Of a stretch of DNA of 64,000 nucleotides, positions 1 to 12,400 are shown piece after piece. The stretch comes from Kryptolebias marmoratus (Eukaryota > Chordata > Actinopteri > Cyprinodontiformes > Rivulidae). The stretch lies in the NCBI RefSeq assembly GCF_001649575.2, contig NC_051445.1, positions 11,944,933 through 12,008,932 of the forward strand, in the 5' to 3' direction. The notes under the pieces were generated by a model. That model made no database searches, was not told where the DNA came from, and saw only the letters and a list, made by a program, of their open reading frames with translations. The stretch's first letter is position 1, and every line of letters starts with the position of its first letter. The translations under genes were made by a program, and so were the position numbers.

Positions 1-411
1 AAGAACGCTCCACGGTGAGATGGTGGTTCGTCGATGGCGGCCCCCTTGCTTCTCAGGAGTTTTTTAACGTCTAGTTTAATAATAATAATAACAAACGGTG
101 ACAGAAAAGGCGAGCGGTTCAAATGCGTTAAATCCTGGTTCCTGGGTGGGTAGAAAAATGCAACGAAGGTTATTTTTAGAACTACCCCCCTGAGAGAGAA
201 CTGTACCGGTGAGCTGGTGGCTCCTGAGGAAGCCTCCGTTGGACCCGCGAGCAACAAAAGGGGCCAAAACTGAGGGGAGTGGCTTCATGACGGATAAGAG
301 CGAGCTCGGGCTGTTCGCGTTTGCGGCGCCATTTTCAGCAACGCCAGGATTAAGCTGCAGCCTTCAACCCAGTTTGATTGTTTCTATCAGTACCAAGGCC
401 ACCTGATTCTA
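1..411. other. Non-coding sequence left of FLAD1 exon 4
   Basis: No exon could be recognised on either strand. The short open frames here lack any family resemblance. It should be FLAD1 intron, because the PAPS-reductase-like half of FLAD1 is still to come on the minus strand and is not found between here and exon 4. Confidence 0.5.
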
Positions 412-611
412 TAGCCTCATCAAACACCAACATACTTTGATACCATTAGATCGATCTTTTAAAGACGAATCCGACCCAATTGGACTTTTTCCAAATCGGT
501 CTACCGGTTACCAATTTATTGTCAAAAGGTGATCATCAGAATGAGTCTAAATGAATCCAGTTTTTAAAACAGGCAGCATCAGGAGGTCCTGTGTTTAACT
601 TCCTGTTCTCC
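412..611. repeat. Dispersed repeat family A, copy 1
   Basis: About 200 bases match 35760-35955 closely over their whole length in the same orientation. Both begin near CCTCATCAAACAC and end at AACTTCCTGTTCTC, with diverged flanks on both sides. The two copies share TTTTGATACCATTA-type and GGTCTAAATGAATCCAG-type blocks (copy 1 differs by a few bases). No coding potential or terminal inverted repeat was seen, so the class (SINE, MITE or solo fragment) is unknown. Confidence 0.75.
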
Positions 612-1008
612 TCTCTTAACGGCCCTAAAAGCTCCGTTTGGTTCCCGTTTATCGGCACTCATTCTTGCGGGGGGAGCAGAAAACAACGCCAGCGCCTGGC
701 TGCTAATAAGCTTTTCTGACTGATAAGAAGAGAAGTCAAACTGAGGGTTCAGGAGCCTAAATTGGCTCCCTAAACGACGCCGGGAGTGATCGCAGACGGG
801 TGCAGATGGTTCTGGAAAAACAAATCTCTGAGCTGGCAAATGAGTCCGGCACTCATTTGCACGAAGGTATGTCGAGTTAAATGCGTCTGGCGGTTTTGTC
901 TCGCTCCTGTCGGGCTGTGTAATAAATGACTATAATTCTGCCTGGAAACGTGGTTTATCATCTGAACAGAAACAGAATAAAACTAAGGATCCAAACGAAG
1001 CAGAAATA

Positions 1009-1278
1009 CCGTATTTTCCGGACTATAAGGCGACTTAAAAGCCTTCAATTTTCTCCAAAAACGACAGTGCGCCTTATAATCCGGAGTGCCTTATATATGG
1101 AAGAAGTAATGTTTTAGTACGACTCTAGTAAACTACAAAGCCTCACTTGCAGCATTAGGCCCCCACATACTCATAAAAACAGATCTTTGCACGTATGTGA
1201 GTCCGGTGCGCCTTATATATGACAAAAGTTTGAAAATGGACCATTCATTGACAGGGTCTTACAGTGCGGAAAATACGG
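1009..1278. mobile_element. MITE with CCGTATTTTCCG terminal inverted repeats
   Basis: The left end reads CCGTATTTTCCGGAC and the right end, reverse complemented, reads CCGTATTTTCCGCAC. Inside there are repeated GTGCGCCTTATA blocks (near 1067 and 1207), giving sub-repeats typical of a small non-autonomous DNA transposon widespread in fish. No transposase is encoded. A clear target-site duplication was not found, so the superfamily is left open. Confidence 0.7.
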
Positions 1279-1491
1279 GACACATAATCACGGAATACGG
1301 ATCAAATCAGCTCATTTCTAAAAGGTAAAGAATGGACAATATGTAGCTTCAAAAATGGCAGATTTCACTGACTATCCTGTGGCGGGAGCGCGATACGGAG
1401 CGCTGACAGACAGTTTCCACAGACAGACTGAAAACTGTCCTCGGCTGCTGCGTTTCGCCGCCGTTTGCACCTTTCACCTCTCCGTCCTCAC

Positions 1492-3900
1492 CGTTCCTGG
1501 CCAGCTCGTACACCTCGGCCGGGGCGATGGCCACGGGGTCTTTGACCAAAGCCACCACGCTGCCCCGGGGCAGCTGCTCCACCAGCTGCGCCCGAGCCCG
1601 CTCCACCTCCACCTGGCTGTCCGAGTCCAGGACCAGCCGGACTTTGCAGTAGTTGCTCAGCCAGTCGGGGTAGGAGCCGAGCGCCACCTTCCGCCCCCAG
1701 CTGGCCTGCAGTCGGGTCAGCGCCGCCGCGATCTCCGTCTCCTCGGCGTCCACGAACACCTGGCGGGCACGTAGGGTTGTTTTTTTTTGGGTTAGCTCAG
1801 CCGAGCCTGATTTCGGCAGGGTTAACGGCTCAGGGGGAGGGAGGGAGGTTACCTCACGGGTGTAGAACGTGGTTCCTGAACTAGCAAAGAGATGCTCCAG
1901 TCCGGTGAAGGCCATCTCCATGAAGGACGGCGTCCCAGGAAACACGTACACGTTCCGCACGCTGACCTGGGAGAAGACGGACAAACGGAGGGGGGGGGGG
2001 GTAAGGACTCGTACCGACCGCAGAGTCAAGTAAAAAAGACAGAAGATGACTGGCTGTAAACACGTGAACTATTCCTTTTTTTTTTCCCTGATTGAGATTT
2101 GAGTCGCTTTAGCAAAACTCTACGCAGTTCCTGGAACCGACAAAGCAGGGATTTTCCATCAACTTTATACGAACTAACAACCATTTTTGAATTTATGCCG
2201 GACAAAAGCAAAAAAAAGAAAGGTCTAACTTGAAGAGGAACGGTGGCACTTCTTCTGCAATTCTGGAACAAAACGAGCAGAAATGGACAAATATCCAAAA
2301 CCTTGAAAAAAAAGGCGCCGATAATTAAATTACTTTATAAAATACTTTAAACTGTGTGATGAGAGGGACTGATGAGGGCAAATTTAGTTGTTTTTCTTTT
2401 TAAATCAAACCTGAAATTCAAGAAACTCGTTTTTGCTTCAACCTCTTTTTTTTTTGCTGTTGTTTTTTTTACAAATACATTAAAAATAATACTTTTAACA
2501 GACTTTAATCCGGTGAACAACATGAAAACTGACACTTTCAAATTAAAACGCTCGTTTCAAACCTGAAGCTGTTCAGATCTGTGGCTCGTGCTGCAAAACG
2601 AGTCAGAACGACCACGGGCTAAAAAATAATTCAAATTTATAAAACGAGTCGATAAAGACGCCGCTAAAAATCACATCCAATTATCCTGATCTGCCTTTAA
2701 ATCCAAGTTTTCCAACAGTTAATCTTCATCATTTCCTTTAGAAACTGACTGTTTTTTTTCTCTACAGGCTGCCGTAGCGCTGGGAAATCCCTTCGTATAA
2801 TGTTTGGCATCATAGTTAAGCTCGGGGATCCCTCCTTTTTTTTTTTTAAAATATACGGCTGGATTTCCTGACGGCGTCACTTCCGACCAATAAAAACCAA
2901 GTAAGTGAAGGCCGTTTTAGCGCCGAGGTTCTAACGGAACAAACGTATTTTCGGACGTCCAGGTTTGCGAAGAGCGACTTCGGCGTCGGCTTCCCCGAAG
3001 CTTCGCGCCGGTTTGCCCCGGGGGTTGACTTACGACTGGGTAGCGTTGGCGTTTCCCCGTCTGGGGGTCGGTGCCGTAGTTGAGCTTCGCCGACCGCGGC
3101 ACCATGGCCATCTTCATGGCCGGGCTGTCTCTGTCCGTGGTGCCGAAGAACTCCTCGACCAGCCGGGCGAGCTCGGGGTGCGGGTGCAGCTCCTCGCGGA
3201 ACGCCGCGGCAACGCTCTCCAGGGTGATGTCGTCGTGGGTGGGGCCCACGCCGCCCGACGTGAGCAGGTGGGTGTGCTGCGAGGAGAGGAGCGCCACCTC
3301 CGCGGCGATGACGTCCCGCACGTCGGGCACCACGGTGATCCGCTGCACGGACACGCCAAGCCGCCGCAGCGCTCGCGCCAGGAAGGTGCTGTTGGTGTCG
3401 GCGGTGTGACCCTGAAAGAGACGCGCCGACATTTTCACTGAGTCCCTTCGCCATGACGCTCAAGGTCGTTAAAGAAAAAACAACATCATCTCAGCTCGAG
3501 GCTCAAGGACTCGTGTTGGACGTATTCTCGAGCGTCAGTTTGTGGCATTGGACGGAATCAAAGCCTTCATGTTTAAATCATGTCGAGTCAAGGCGCCGCG
3601 GTGAACTTGTCGCTTTAAAACAAAGCTTCGCCGCCGCCGCCGAGTCGAGTAACGATGACAAGGTTCTCCCGGTGCCGCGAGAAGCCACTCAAACACTTGA
3701 AGAGGAGCCGAAACGGTCGAGATGTGCGGCCGACCGACTCCCATGTCGTCAAACTGAAATGCAACCTTTTCAAAGGGTTTCGGTTCTGATCCGGCTGTCA
3801 GAGCGACGCGGCTCACCTTGAGGATCTCGTCCCCGATGATGAGGATGGCCGCTGTGGGAGAATCGGAGGAGGAGCTGGAGGCCCGGCTGCTGGTGGACAT
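1492..3900 (-). CDS. flad1: FAD synthase FLAD1, N-terminal MoaB/CinA-like part (partial)
   Basis: FLAD1 adenylates FMN with ATP to give FAD. Four exons are visible on the minus strand, all with GT-AG borders: 3900-3817, 3411-3034, 1966-1853 and 1759-1492. The start ATG at 3900 opens a Ser-rich leader followed by ILIIGDEILK, which splices in frame to GHTADTNSTF and continues to the molybdopterin-binding-type motif GGVGPTHDD and to NYGTDP. Exon 3 carries RNVYVFPGTP; exon 4 carries GSYPDW and ends after VYELARN with phase 1. These blocks match the MoCF_biosynth (MPT-binding-like) domain of vertebrate FLAD1. The PAPS-reductase-like domain that carries FAD synthase activity is missing because it lies beyond the left edge, not because the gene is broken. 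About 281 residues are present. A longer mitochondrial leader as in one human isoform was not recognised. Confidence 0.9.
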
Positions 3901-4240
3901 GGTCGCTGCGCCGAGCTGCGCCGCCAGTCGCCTCACGCGCGCTGCTGCTCTGTTCAGACCGGGGAAGAAAGCGCTGGAAAACAGAACCACCACCGCCCCC
4001 CCCACACACACACACACTTTATTTACAAGGTTTTTACTTCCTACATATGACCTGCAAGACAACAAGGTCTGCCGAGTGTGAAAAAATGCACACGTTACAT
4101 CGATAACGTTGCATTTTTCCCGCGTTACGTTCGCTACTTTAGAACAGCCACAGGATGTCGTCCCCCCCACCGTGCGGACAAACGAGGACGCTCACATCAA
4201 CATGGATCCACACGGAGCACGCAAACTATCTCAGTGACGC
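3901..4240 (-). promoter_or_regulatory. Probable FLAD1 5' flank
   Basis: This GC-richer stretch lies immediately upstream of the FLAD1 start on the minus strand and should hold its promoter and 5'UTR. It includes a short CA tract (about 4003-4017). No TATA box was found near the start. The assignment rests on position only. Confidence 0.35.
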
Positions 4241-5760
4241 TCAGGCCCTCGCCTCCTTCATTATTTGTTTCCTACCGGGGAAGATCTTAGGAGAAAAAGG
4301 AGAAAGATGAGAAGAGAAAAGAGAAAAAAAGGAGGAAAGAGGAGAAGAGATTGTGAGAGTCCGGGGTGGGGGGAGACAATAAAACAGACCAGAATGACTT
4401 CCTGTTGTCTCTTTTTTTACCAACATGTTCGCTATAATTTGAGGTTAAGGACAAAAAAACGCTTTAAGGATATTTGATTCATTCTGTTTAAAAGAGTCAA
4501 AAAAGTGACAGAAATCCCTCCTGTCCTCATACAGATTAACAACTATCCCTGTTAGTATGACCAACTACGGGATAAATTATAGATTATTTGCATTCATTTA
4601 TGAAAGATGCTCCATTGTTTCCTGTCCTCAAGAAGGAAATCAAACCATCTTTTCTTTGGCCCCCTGACATATTTTACTCATTTTGGACTTTTACTAATAA
4701 ATTTTAACTGAACTCCTGGGGTTTGAGAATCTGAAAAATGGTAAATAAAGTTTTTTTATCTGTGACATCGCACATGTATTAAATACCTCTTCTACAACAG
4801 AGAAAACAAGAGCAGAAATGTCAGATTAAAACATTTGTTTTTGACGTCAAAGTTTGAATTATTTCATTTGTGAAAACGTGACACCGATTTTAAAGTAAGC
4901 CCAATATTTTTGTAAATAAAGATTACTTGACTAACTGCAAAAATTAATCAGTTTTAAGGAGATTTTCCACCTATAAAAATAAAACTTCACAGCTTTTCAT
5001 TTTAAATAACTTCGGTGATGTGAGTGGAAAAACAATCCAAAATCCTATAAGTTTGGAGTTATTTACTTGAGAAAATATCTACAATGTACCCAAAATAAAA
5101 TCAACAAAGGCTTAATTTATGACAATGACGAAAACAGATTTTTATACAGAAGGTAATAAGATTTTTTTTATTGCCAAACCTAAATCATAACTGAGTAACC
5201 TTTGTTGCTGTAGCAGTGAAGGAAATTAAATGTTTACCCCCACCTGTCAGGCAAAAAAAAAAAAACAAAAGTGATGTTTAAACTGCTTAGATAAATCTGT
5301 AGGGTTCAAATAAAATAGGAGAGCAAAGTTTTTTCTGGACAAAAGCCAAACAGTTCGTAGTTTAACATGGAGGCCATCCAGTTTTTACTTAATAAGTTCA
5401 TTTTGAACCATTTTCTGGAGATTACATAATCCTATCTACGAAACATGACATTAACAGTATGCACAGTCATTTGCCCAAACAATGCAGCCTGCTATATTAG
5501 TCCCATCGTTTGTTTCTTTATATTTAATATCAAACCTAAGCTGAGGATAAGGATAAGGATAGATAACTTCACCCTGAGGGGCACAGGGACAAACAAGCAA
5601 GAAGTACGTCTGGTACGATGACGTATTCGATTATATTTCAGCTGTTGTGCCCCTTTGCCTTGACTGCTATGTAGTATAAACATACACATTGTGTTTCAGT
5701 GAAAACCTGACGACCAAATTACATTTTATGTCAATTACAAAAACCAAGAAAACTTAACTC
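4241..5760. other. AT-rich intergenic DNA
   Basis: The left part (4280-4350) is a purine-rich low-complexity stretch; the rest is AT-rich with many stops in all frames. I see no exon, RNA gene or bounded repeat here. Confidence 0.5.
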
Positions 5761-5779
5761 CTTACCCGGGCAAGTCCTC

Positions 5780-6116
5780 GTCATGTAGCCTTACAGCTGT
5801 GACGGGCATGTCGCTCGAGAGTTATCATCCAATCACAAGCCGCTAACGGGTGCCCGGGACGCGCCCCAGCCAATCGGATTCGAGAAGGCGGGCCATAAAC
5901 CCGGAAGCCGCGTTACTGCAGCCGATGTGTAAATATATAAGATGCACAGACGAAGTAAATGAAGTGGCGAAAAAAGCCCCGCGGAGGAAAACCCGACGCT
6001 TGCCGAGTTTCCGGTTTGAAGCACCGCCACGCAGGAGAGACAATGCTAAGAGATGCTGCAGCTGCTAGCCAGGAATCGCTTCTTCTTCTTGAGTTGAAAG
6101 AGCTCATTGCGCTCAG
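5780..6116 (+). promoter_or_regulatory. CCAAT/TATA promoter-like patch with possible first exon
   Basis: A GC-rich island sits in AT-rich surroundings. On the plus strand it has two CCAAT motifs (CCAATCACA near 5830 and CCAATCGGA near 5871), an ETS-like CCGGAAG (near 5900) and a TATA-like AAATATATAAGATG (near 5930). Downstream, an open frame from the ATG at 5959, with another in-frame ATG at 6043, runs to a good splice donor CTCAG|GTGCGT at 6116/6117. I do not recognise the peptide and found no matching downstream exon. It could be the start of an lncRNA, an alternative SHC1 first exon, or a chance arrangement. Confidence 0.35.
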
Positions 6117-6149
6117 GTGCGTCCCTGCTGGCTGGAGGACTCACGCCTG

Positions 6150-6752
6150 GCACAATCTTTCTCGGCCTCCTGGTGGAGCATTTTAGCCTGGAACCAGATT
6201 AAACAATCACTCTCATTATATGAACTGTTTCCAAACTATTTTTAAAAAACTATTTAAGGTTGAAGGCACGGCTTGGTGCTATTAAATTGGACCATTTGAA
6301 TGAATAAGCCCTCTCACCCAATATCACTTTACTCTCTTCTTTCTTTCTATACAAAGTTTGGTGACGAGTTTAGTTTGTCAGTTTGTGAAAAAAGTATTAT
6401 TTTAAAGGTTTAAAACTGTACAATTAGGCTCATATATGGGAACAAATTGGTCTATATTCCTTTTGGTGTCCAACTTAAGCAATCAAAGTCACAATTTTTA
6501 GATAAATTATTAAATAAATCGTAAACAAATAACTTAAATGTGTTCTGTTCATCCTTACTCACTGGGTTATAATGTTATTTTTGTCATATGCTGGCACAAG
6601 TGGGTCTCAGTGAAAACATATATGTTGTAATAATGTGGTTTTAAGAGTAGCTTTCACTGAAACCTAACTAGGGAAGTAAATCTGGCTTTTTTTAAATCAG
6701 TTTTGTCGTTTATTTTGACCTGGTATCTGTAGGTCCCCCTTTGTGAAGTTTT

Positions 6753-6795
<43 letters not shown>

Positions 6796-7600
6796 AAACA
6801 AAACAGAACCTCAAATGGAAGCAATATAAAAACCTACTACTGCTACAAATACAAAAATAAAGTAATGCTAATACTTTTACCACTACTGATACTCATATTA
6901 CAACTACTAGCACTACTATTATTATTACTATTATTACTACTACAACTAATAATAACAACCCCCCCCCCAAAAAAAATTAAAAAAGTTAAAAGACTTAAAA
7001 CTAACTTGATTTATGTGGAAACAAATTAGTCTATATTATTATTAGTTTTTTTTTAAATCAAGTGATTAAAGTAACAATTTTAGATAAATAATAAATAAAT
7101 AAAATAAATGTACTACTTCTTTTTATTCATTCTACTTCTACCACTACTAATGTCAGTGTCGTTTTTTTACATAGCGCAAAAAAAACACCAGTTTGGAGCA
7201 ACGGGCTTCACTTTGAACAAACAGGAAAACCAACAACAACAAACAGGAAAACCACCACAAAAAAATTAAAAAATAAATACAATTCAAAAGCCAACCATAA
7301 AGCCAACAAGTACAATAAAATTAAAACTAAAACAAGGAAACATCACAACAGAAAGGATGATAGGGCTCAAACTAATAATAATAATAATAATATTTATTGT
7401 AATAATAATAAATTAACTGTCCACGGTCTTCTATACTAAATGATAAAACAGATACAGAAGAGATTTTAGCTGTTAAAAAAGAGCTTTTATTAATAAACAA
7501 AACACAGAAACACAGCTTGAAACAGGAAACAGGTGTGTGTGTCCGAGTTGCGCTTTCGCAATCTTTAAATTTAAACCTTTTTTTGTCCAGACAACCGGAG
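6150..7600. other. AT-rich intergenic DNA with microsatellites
   Basis: No exons were recognised. The stretch holds a GAAA tetranucleotide run (6753-6797), TAA-rich tracts (about 7373-7412) and several TACTAC/ATTATT-like irregular triplet tracts between 6830 and 7150. Confidence 0.5.
6753..6797. repeat. (GAAA)n microsatellite
   Basis: About eleven uninterrupted GAAA units are visible directly. Confidence 0.95.
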
Positions 7601-7639
7601 TTTTTGTTGTCAGCTCCGACGGCTCCAGGTGAAGAAGGG

Positions 7640-7954
7640 CACGCACGTACGTAAGAAGCGGATGACGTCACTACCCTTTTTGCGGAAGTGGCTTCTGTCG
7701 TGAGAGGGAGGGAGGGAGAGAGAGAGAAGGGAGGAGGGGGGGGAGGAGGAGGAAGGAAGGAAGGAAGGAAAGGAAAGGCAGAGAGCAGCAACAGCAGCAG
7801 CAGCAGCAGAAGAAGAAGAAGTTAGGAGTCATCTTTAATGAAGTTAACGACAACCGGAGGGACAGCGGCGGCCGAAACCGTCGACGTCACGTCGTGTTTC
7901 TGAGACTCGGCAGAAGTTCGAGCGCGTGAGGCGGGAGAGGGAGGAAGAGTCCCG
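7640..7954 (+). promoter_or_regulatory. Candidate SHC1 promoter and 5' noncoding exon
   Basis: The stretch combines a consensus CRE (TGACGTCA at 7663-7670), an adjacent ETS-type GCGGAAGTG, a second CGTCACGTCG block near 7886, GAGG/GGAA low complexity and a CAG/AAG triplet run, then a strong splice donor CCCG|GTGAGT at 7954/7955. It is the best CpG-type promoter between FLAD1 and the SHC1 coding exons. That it belongs to SHC1 (for example the p52 transcript) is inferred from position and strand; a transcript would be needed to prove it. Confidence 0.45.
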
Positions 7955-8864
7955 GTGAGTTCGTTAAAAGTTTTACTTTTTTTTAAAGAAGGAGAAGGAG
8001 TGAAGGAGGAACCGTACGTGCTGTGCGTCAGCCAGGAACAGTTGGTTGTGGGAGCAGCATGAATGCGGTGAAAGTTTGCCCCTCTGTTTGGGGCTGTGAA
8101 CACATGAGGTAACTGTTTCACCCCGCAGAGGCAGCTTCACCCAGGCGTCAGCCCCGGAGTCCCGGCAGCTGCCCGTGAAAAGCGGTAAAACAGTGTTAAA
8201 GTGGGGGAAATAAGGAGAAACGGTGACCCGGACAGGCCTCTCTGCCTGACCTGTTGGATAACCCTGCATTCTCAAGAGAGCCAAAACAGAAAAAAGATTG
8301 ATGATTCATGGTGAAAAGCCTAAAAAAGCCAAATATTTTTAGGTTTTATCTCTTCCAATTAGTGACCAGTTTATCATTTCAACCTTAGCTGACCCAGTAA
8401 AAGTTGTTTACAAGGTAGATTTTTATTTATGTCAGTGTTTATGTCACAACAGACAAATAAGGTCGACGGGTTTCTCGCTTTCTGGTTTGTTTTATGTGTT
8501 ACAGACCTCCTTTTTTTTGTGATGTTGACATGCTTTCTCTCAAACCTCATGCAATCGGGCATCTAGATTACCAAGCCCTGGAGGGTTTTACATGTCATCC
8601 TGTCCCCAGGCTGCTTGCAGAAACCTTTAAAAGTTGTGCAACGGCACGGGGCGGCTGGTTTTTGGGGGTTTCAGAAACGTTCACGTCCTCTCTCCACACG
8701 TCCCAACATCTGCTGCAGCGGTGCTTCTGGAAGAGGCGTGCAGGCTTCTTGCCTCCGGACGTCTCAGTTGTCTTTTAAAGCAGCTCTAAAAATCCTAATT
8801 TAAAACCAACCCCATGCTGCCACAGCTTCTGGCTTCTGGCGACAACGCGTCCCTTTGTCTGTAC
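7955..8864. other. Presumed SHC1 intron 1, first part
   Basis: No exon or bounded repeat was recognised. This and the following stretches up to 20019 would be intron 1 if the 7954 donor is used. Confidence 0.35.
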
Positions 8865-9480
8865 CGTTGGCAAAAATATCTCACGAATCACTGAGCAGAC
8901 TTTAATGGAACTTCTCAGAAAATAAGCACTGCAGCTGGTTAACTTTCGGAGCCGGCTCGATTCAAAATGGCCGCCCCAGCGAAGCAAAAGTTGTCAAGGC
9001 CGCAACTCAAGTCAGTTTTTGCAGAGATTGAGGCGACGTTTGGCGTGGTAGTAGCTGAGACTCGCCTCCAGCTTGCATTTGTCTGTCTGTTTGTTAGCAA
9101 AATATCTCACGAGCCTCAGGGACGGGTGTGAATGAAACTCTGGGGAAGTGATTGTTGGATGCACGGTCGCAGCTGGTTACCTTTTCGGAGTCGACCCCAG
9201 TTGAAGATGGCTGCCATGGCTAATCGACCAACTCAACAACAGTGGCCGTGCCTCAGGGAATTTTACAGATATTGAGCCAAAATTTGTCGAGTCTTTCGCA
9301 ACACGCACTCCAAGGGCTTAACAGGTCATGCAAGAGAGACTTCATGCGGGAAAAACTTTTTTTTTATTTTTTAGGGTTTGACAGAAATGTCAAATATCAT
9401 CAAAAGATTATCTCAGTCTGAAACGCAAGAAAGGCAGCGGGCGATATGCCGTCCTTCAAGGACTACTACGCCCCAAATTT
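8865..9480 (+). repeat. Dispersed repeat family B (AATATCTCACGA type), two units
   Basis: Two consecutive degenerate units each start near AAAATATCTCACGA (about 8873 and 9101) and contain CAGCTGGTTA, a GGAGTCGAC-like block and CAAGATGGCTGCC-like sequence. The first unit also has GTGGTAGTAGCTGAGACTCG. The stretch closes with GGGCGATATGCC...TCCTTCAAGGA. The same order of blocks is present at 47905-48330 and 59390-59995, and part of it at 40675-40870. It is an interspersed family without an evident open frame. Confidence 0.75.
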
Positions 9481-12400
9481 ATCATCTGTAACCTTTCTAG
9501 CTCTGGCTTTTAGGTGAGCTCTCCATTGTAAGGGTCTCGTATTGTCAGAGTCGAGCTCCCGAGTTGCTCCAGGCTGGAGCAAATCGTCAGTAAGACGCAC
9601 ACACGAGCACAAATCTGTACACAATCAGACAAAAATTAAAAAAAAAGTGTCCACTTCTTCTTGAGCGTTTAGGCGTATCTGTGCAGGCCAGCCGCCGTAG
9701 CTCGCCTCAGATGTGTTGAAACGGGGTCACGGCGACAGGAGTTGACATTTGCGGGCGAGCGGACGAAGGGACCCGGTGATGGAAGCCGACTGAAAGGGGG
9801 ACGTGGGATGATTGAGGCGGCTGAAGCCCAGTTGGGCTCGGCGCCCTTATCAGGGTCGGCCACAAGGCTCAGACCGGCAGCCCGTGACGTGACGTTTAAA
9901 TGGTGGAAGTTATCGCCTCTGATGAAACGCAGGCGGAGGGAAGGTGCAATCAACAAAAGTTGGATTCAGACACATGACGGGAGGAGGATGACAACACACA
10001 CAAACACACACACAAGGACAAGCACGGCACAGACAGAAGGACAGTCCGAGACTTGACGTGTCAGTCAGAGAGCAGCATCATGGCCGCGCTGTCACAACAC
10101 TGAAATCCACTTGATTAAACCTGGATCTGTCCGATTCTGCTCCAGCCCCGTCAGTCACTAAAGCGAGACTTTCGCCTTCAGCTTGACGGGCCGGAGTGAC
10201 ACTTTGCTGTTCCAGTTTCACTTCCACCGGCGGGTGCACGCAGAGACGCGCGGCCGATCCGCAAATAATCTGGTGGTTGTTTTTTTTTATTGTGAGCAGC
10301 CGGAGAGCTCCAGCCGAGTAACTCTGGCAGAAGTTGGGACGTCGCTTTAGAGGTGAACTCGGAGCGGCGTTGACAGGACGTGCAGACTTGTGTGGGTGTC
10401 CGGCCGTGTGAGGCTGTGCTTTTTTCCTGATGCGGTTGTGTTGTGAGGAAATAAACAAAACAAAAGAAAAAAAAAAAAAAAAAAACGTAGGAGTTTTGTC
10501 GTTTGAGGTCACAGCTTGTGGTTGTCTGTCTCCGCCTCTCACACAATGGAAGCGAGCCGCGGCCCTGTTTCCTCCTCGTTCTTCTCAGCATTCAGTCCGC
10601 CGCCGTGTGAGCTGCAGTTTGGATTCGGATTCAGAAGCTCTAACCAAAAGTCAGGCTTCAGTCACCAGCACCGTTGACTTGGCCTCGCTCTGTGGACGTT
10701 AAAACCGCCAGCCGGAATCCTCCCCGTGTGTGTTTTTTGATTTCCTGCTTTCAGAGATGCGTGGTCTTCTTGCTGACTGTGGTTAAATTCTGCAAAGCTT
10801 TGAAATTCAGCATCCTTTTCCCTCTGAGCTCAGACCAGAGTTAAGTTCAGTTAACCTTTTTTCCACCCTCACCTCGTTCGAAACCAGGAAATACAAACAA
10901 CAGCAGAGGCCTGAAATAAAATGCATTGCCGTTCATTTCTCTGGAAGTAATTAAGGCTTACATCTTATAACAGTCCTATAATACTTTCTAACCCTTTATG
11001 CTGTTAGTAAATCCTATTATTATTATTATTATTGGTTTGATCTTAATGAGAATCTGAAGCTAAAAAGAGACAAATTTCCTATTTATTTCACAAAAGGAAA
11101 AAAAAAATCAGACAGATTGTTGCACAATGTTAATAGGATGTGATGGAAAAAAAAGAAGTGTGAACTTCTCTGTTGGGCTGTCGACCGGCGTGCACCGAGT
11201 CAAGCGGAGGTTATTTAAGTGCATCTTATTCAAGTCCACGAACGGCCAAGGCTGCATTTTCCTAAGGAAGGATCGAGGTCTTTGCTTGTTTTATTGGTTT
11301 CTGTTTGCCTTATATGGCTGTTTGTCATGCAGCTGAACTGATGTAATCATTAAGGGACTCTCAGTGTGTGTGTGTGTGTGTGTGTAGGCTAAAATATTTT
11401 CAGTGCTTTGCAGGCCAGCTGGCCAATTTAGATCCTCTTCTTCCTATCAGAATGTGCTCACTTGTTGCTTCAAAGTAAATAAATGCATAACAAGCTGGAT
11501 GGAGAACAGAAAATGACAAAAGAATAACAAACATCTCGAGCTGCATTTATGTTCAAATAAACTTAGTTAATGTTTAACCCTCGGGGCGCCTTACAGGAGT
11601 TTACAGCTTTGGGATGAAGTGACGCGTCCTCAGGTGCTGAAGTTGTTTGTCTTAAGGGATAGTTCGCCGGCGAAGACGAGCCGCTGGTGGAAGTGGAGCG
11701 AGGCAGGGAGCAGCAGGAGGGGAGTGATGGAAGGAGATAAAGATGAGGGGTTGTGGTTAAAAGTGGGCTGGTGGGGGGGGGGGCGCGACCCATAAATAGC
11801 CAGCTCGCATGTTTGCGTGGCGAGCTGTGAAACCAGCAGACGTCCTGCTGAACGCCCGGCTGATCTAATGTTTACCCTCAGTCCAGGAGGAGGAAGAGGG
11901 CCTCAGCCTGGACTGGTTGACTCGTTTGTATGCGCCGGCGTAAAGACAAGAGTCGACGTAAACTGGTCGAGCCAGACTGCGCGCTACGTCCAGGGCTCGG
12001 TTTGTAGCTTTTTACTGATCGTTTGATCTGATAAATGCGGGCCTGAGATGCAGCGTCCTCAGAGCCCCCCCCAAAGCAAACACTCGAGCAAGTTGAGGCA
12101 GTTGTGGTCCTCGCAGGTAATTCCTGTCATTCCGCAGGGGTATGTCTCAGCACGCACGCAGGATTAACGCTCCTTTCCCGACGCTGTTGCGCTGCGCTCC
12201 TTTCACTTTCCTTCCCTTTCGCTCCATCCCTGCTTCGCGCCGTCGACACCGAGGCGGTCCCGTGGCGCTCTCCCCGCACCTCATCCCGTTTTTTTGTTTG
12301 TTTGTTTGTTTGTTTGGCGTGTGCTGATGTGCATCCCGGTGTCTTTTTTGCTGACTCCCAGGCGGCCCCGCGTCGGTCGATGGAATACACGGTAAGACGT

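Noticed and set aside
1355..1774. 139-residue plus-strand open frame
   Set aside because: It is a shadow of FLAD1 exon 4, which lies on the other strand with correct splice sites and family motifs.
4000..8000. Search for CKS1B exons (YYSDKYDDEEFEYRHV-type) between FLAD1 and SHC1
   Set aside because: No exon with CKS1B motifs was recognised on either strand, so none is annotated.
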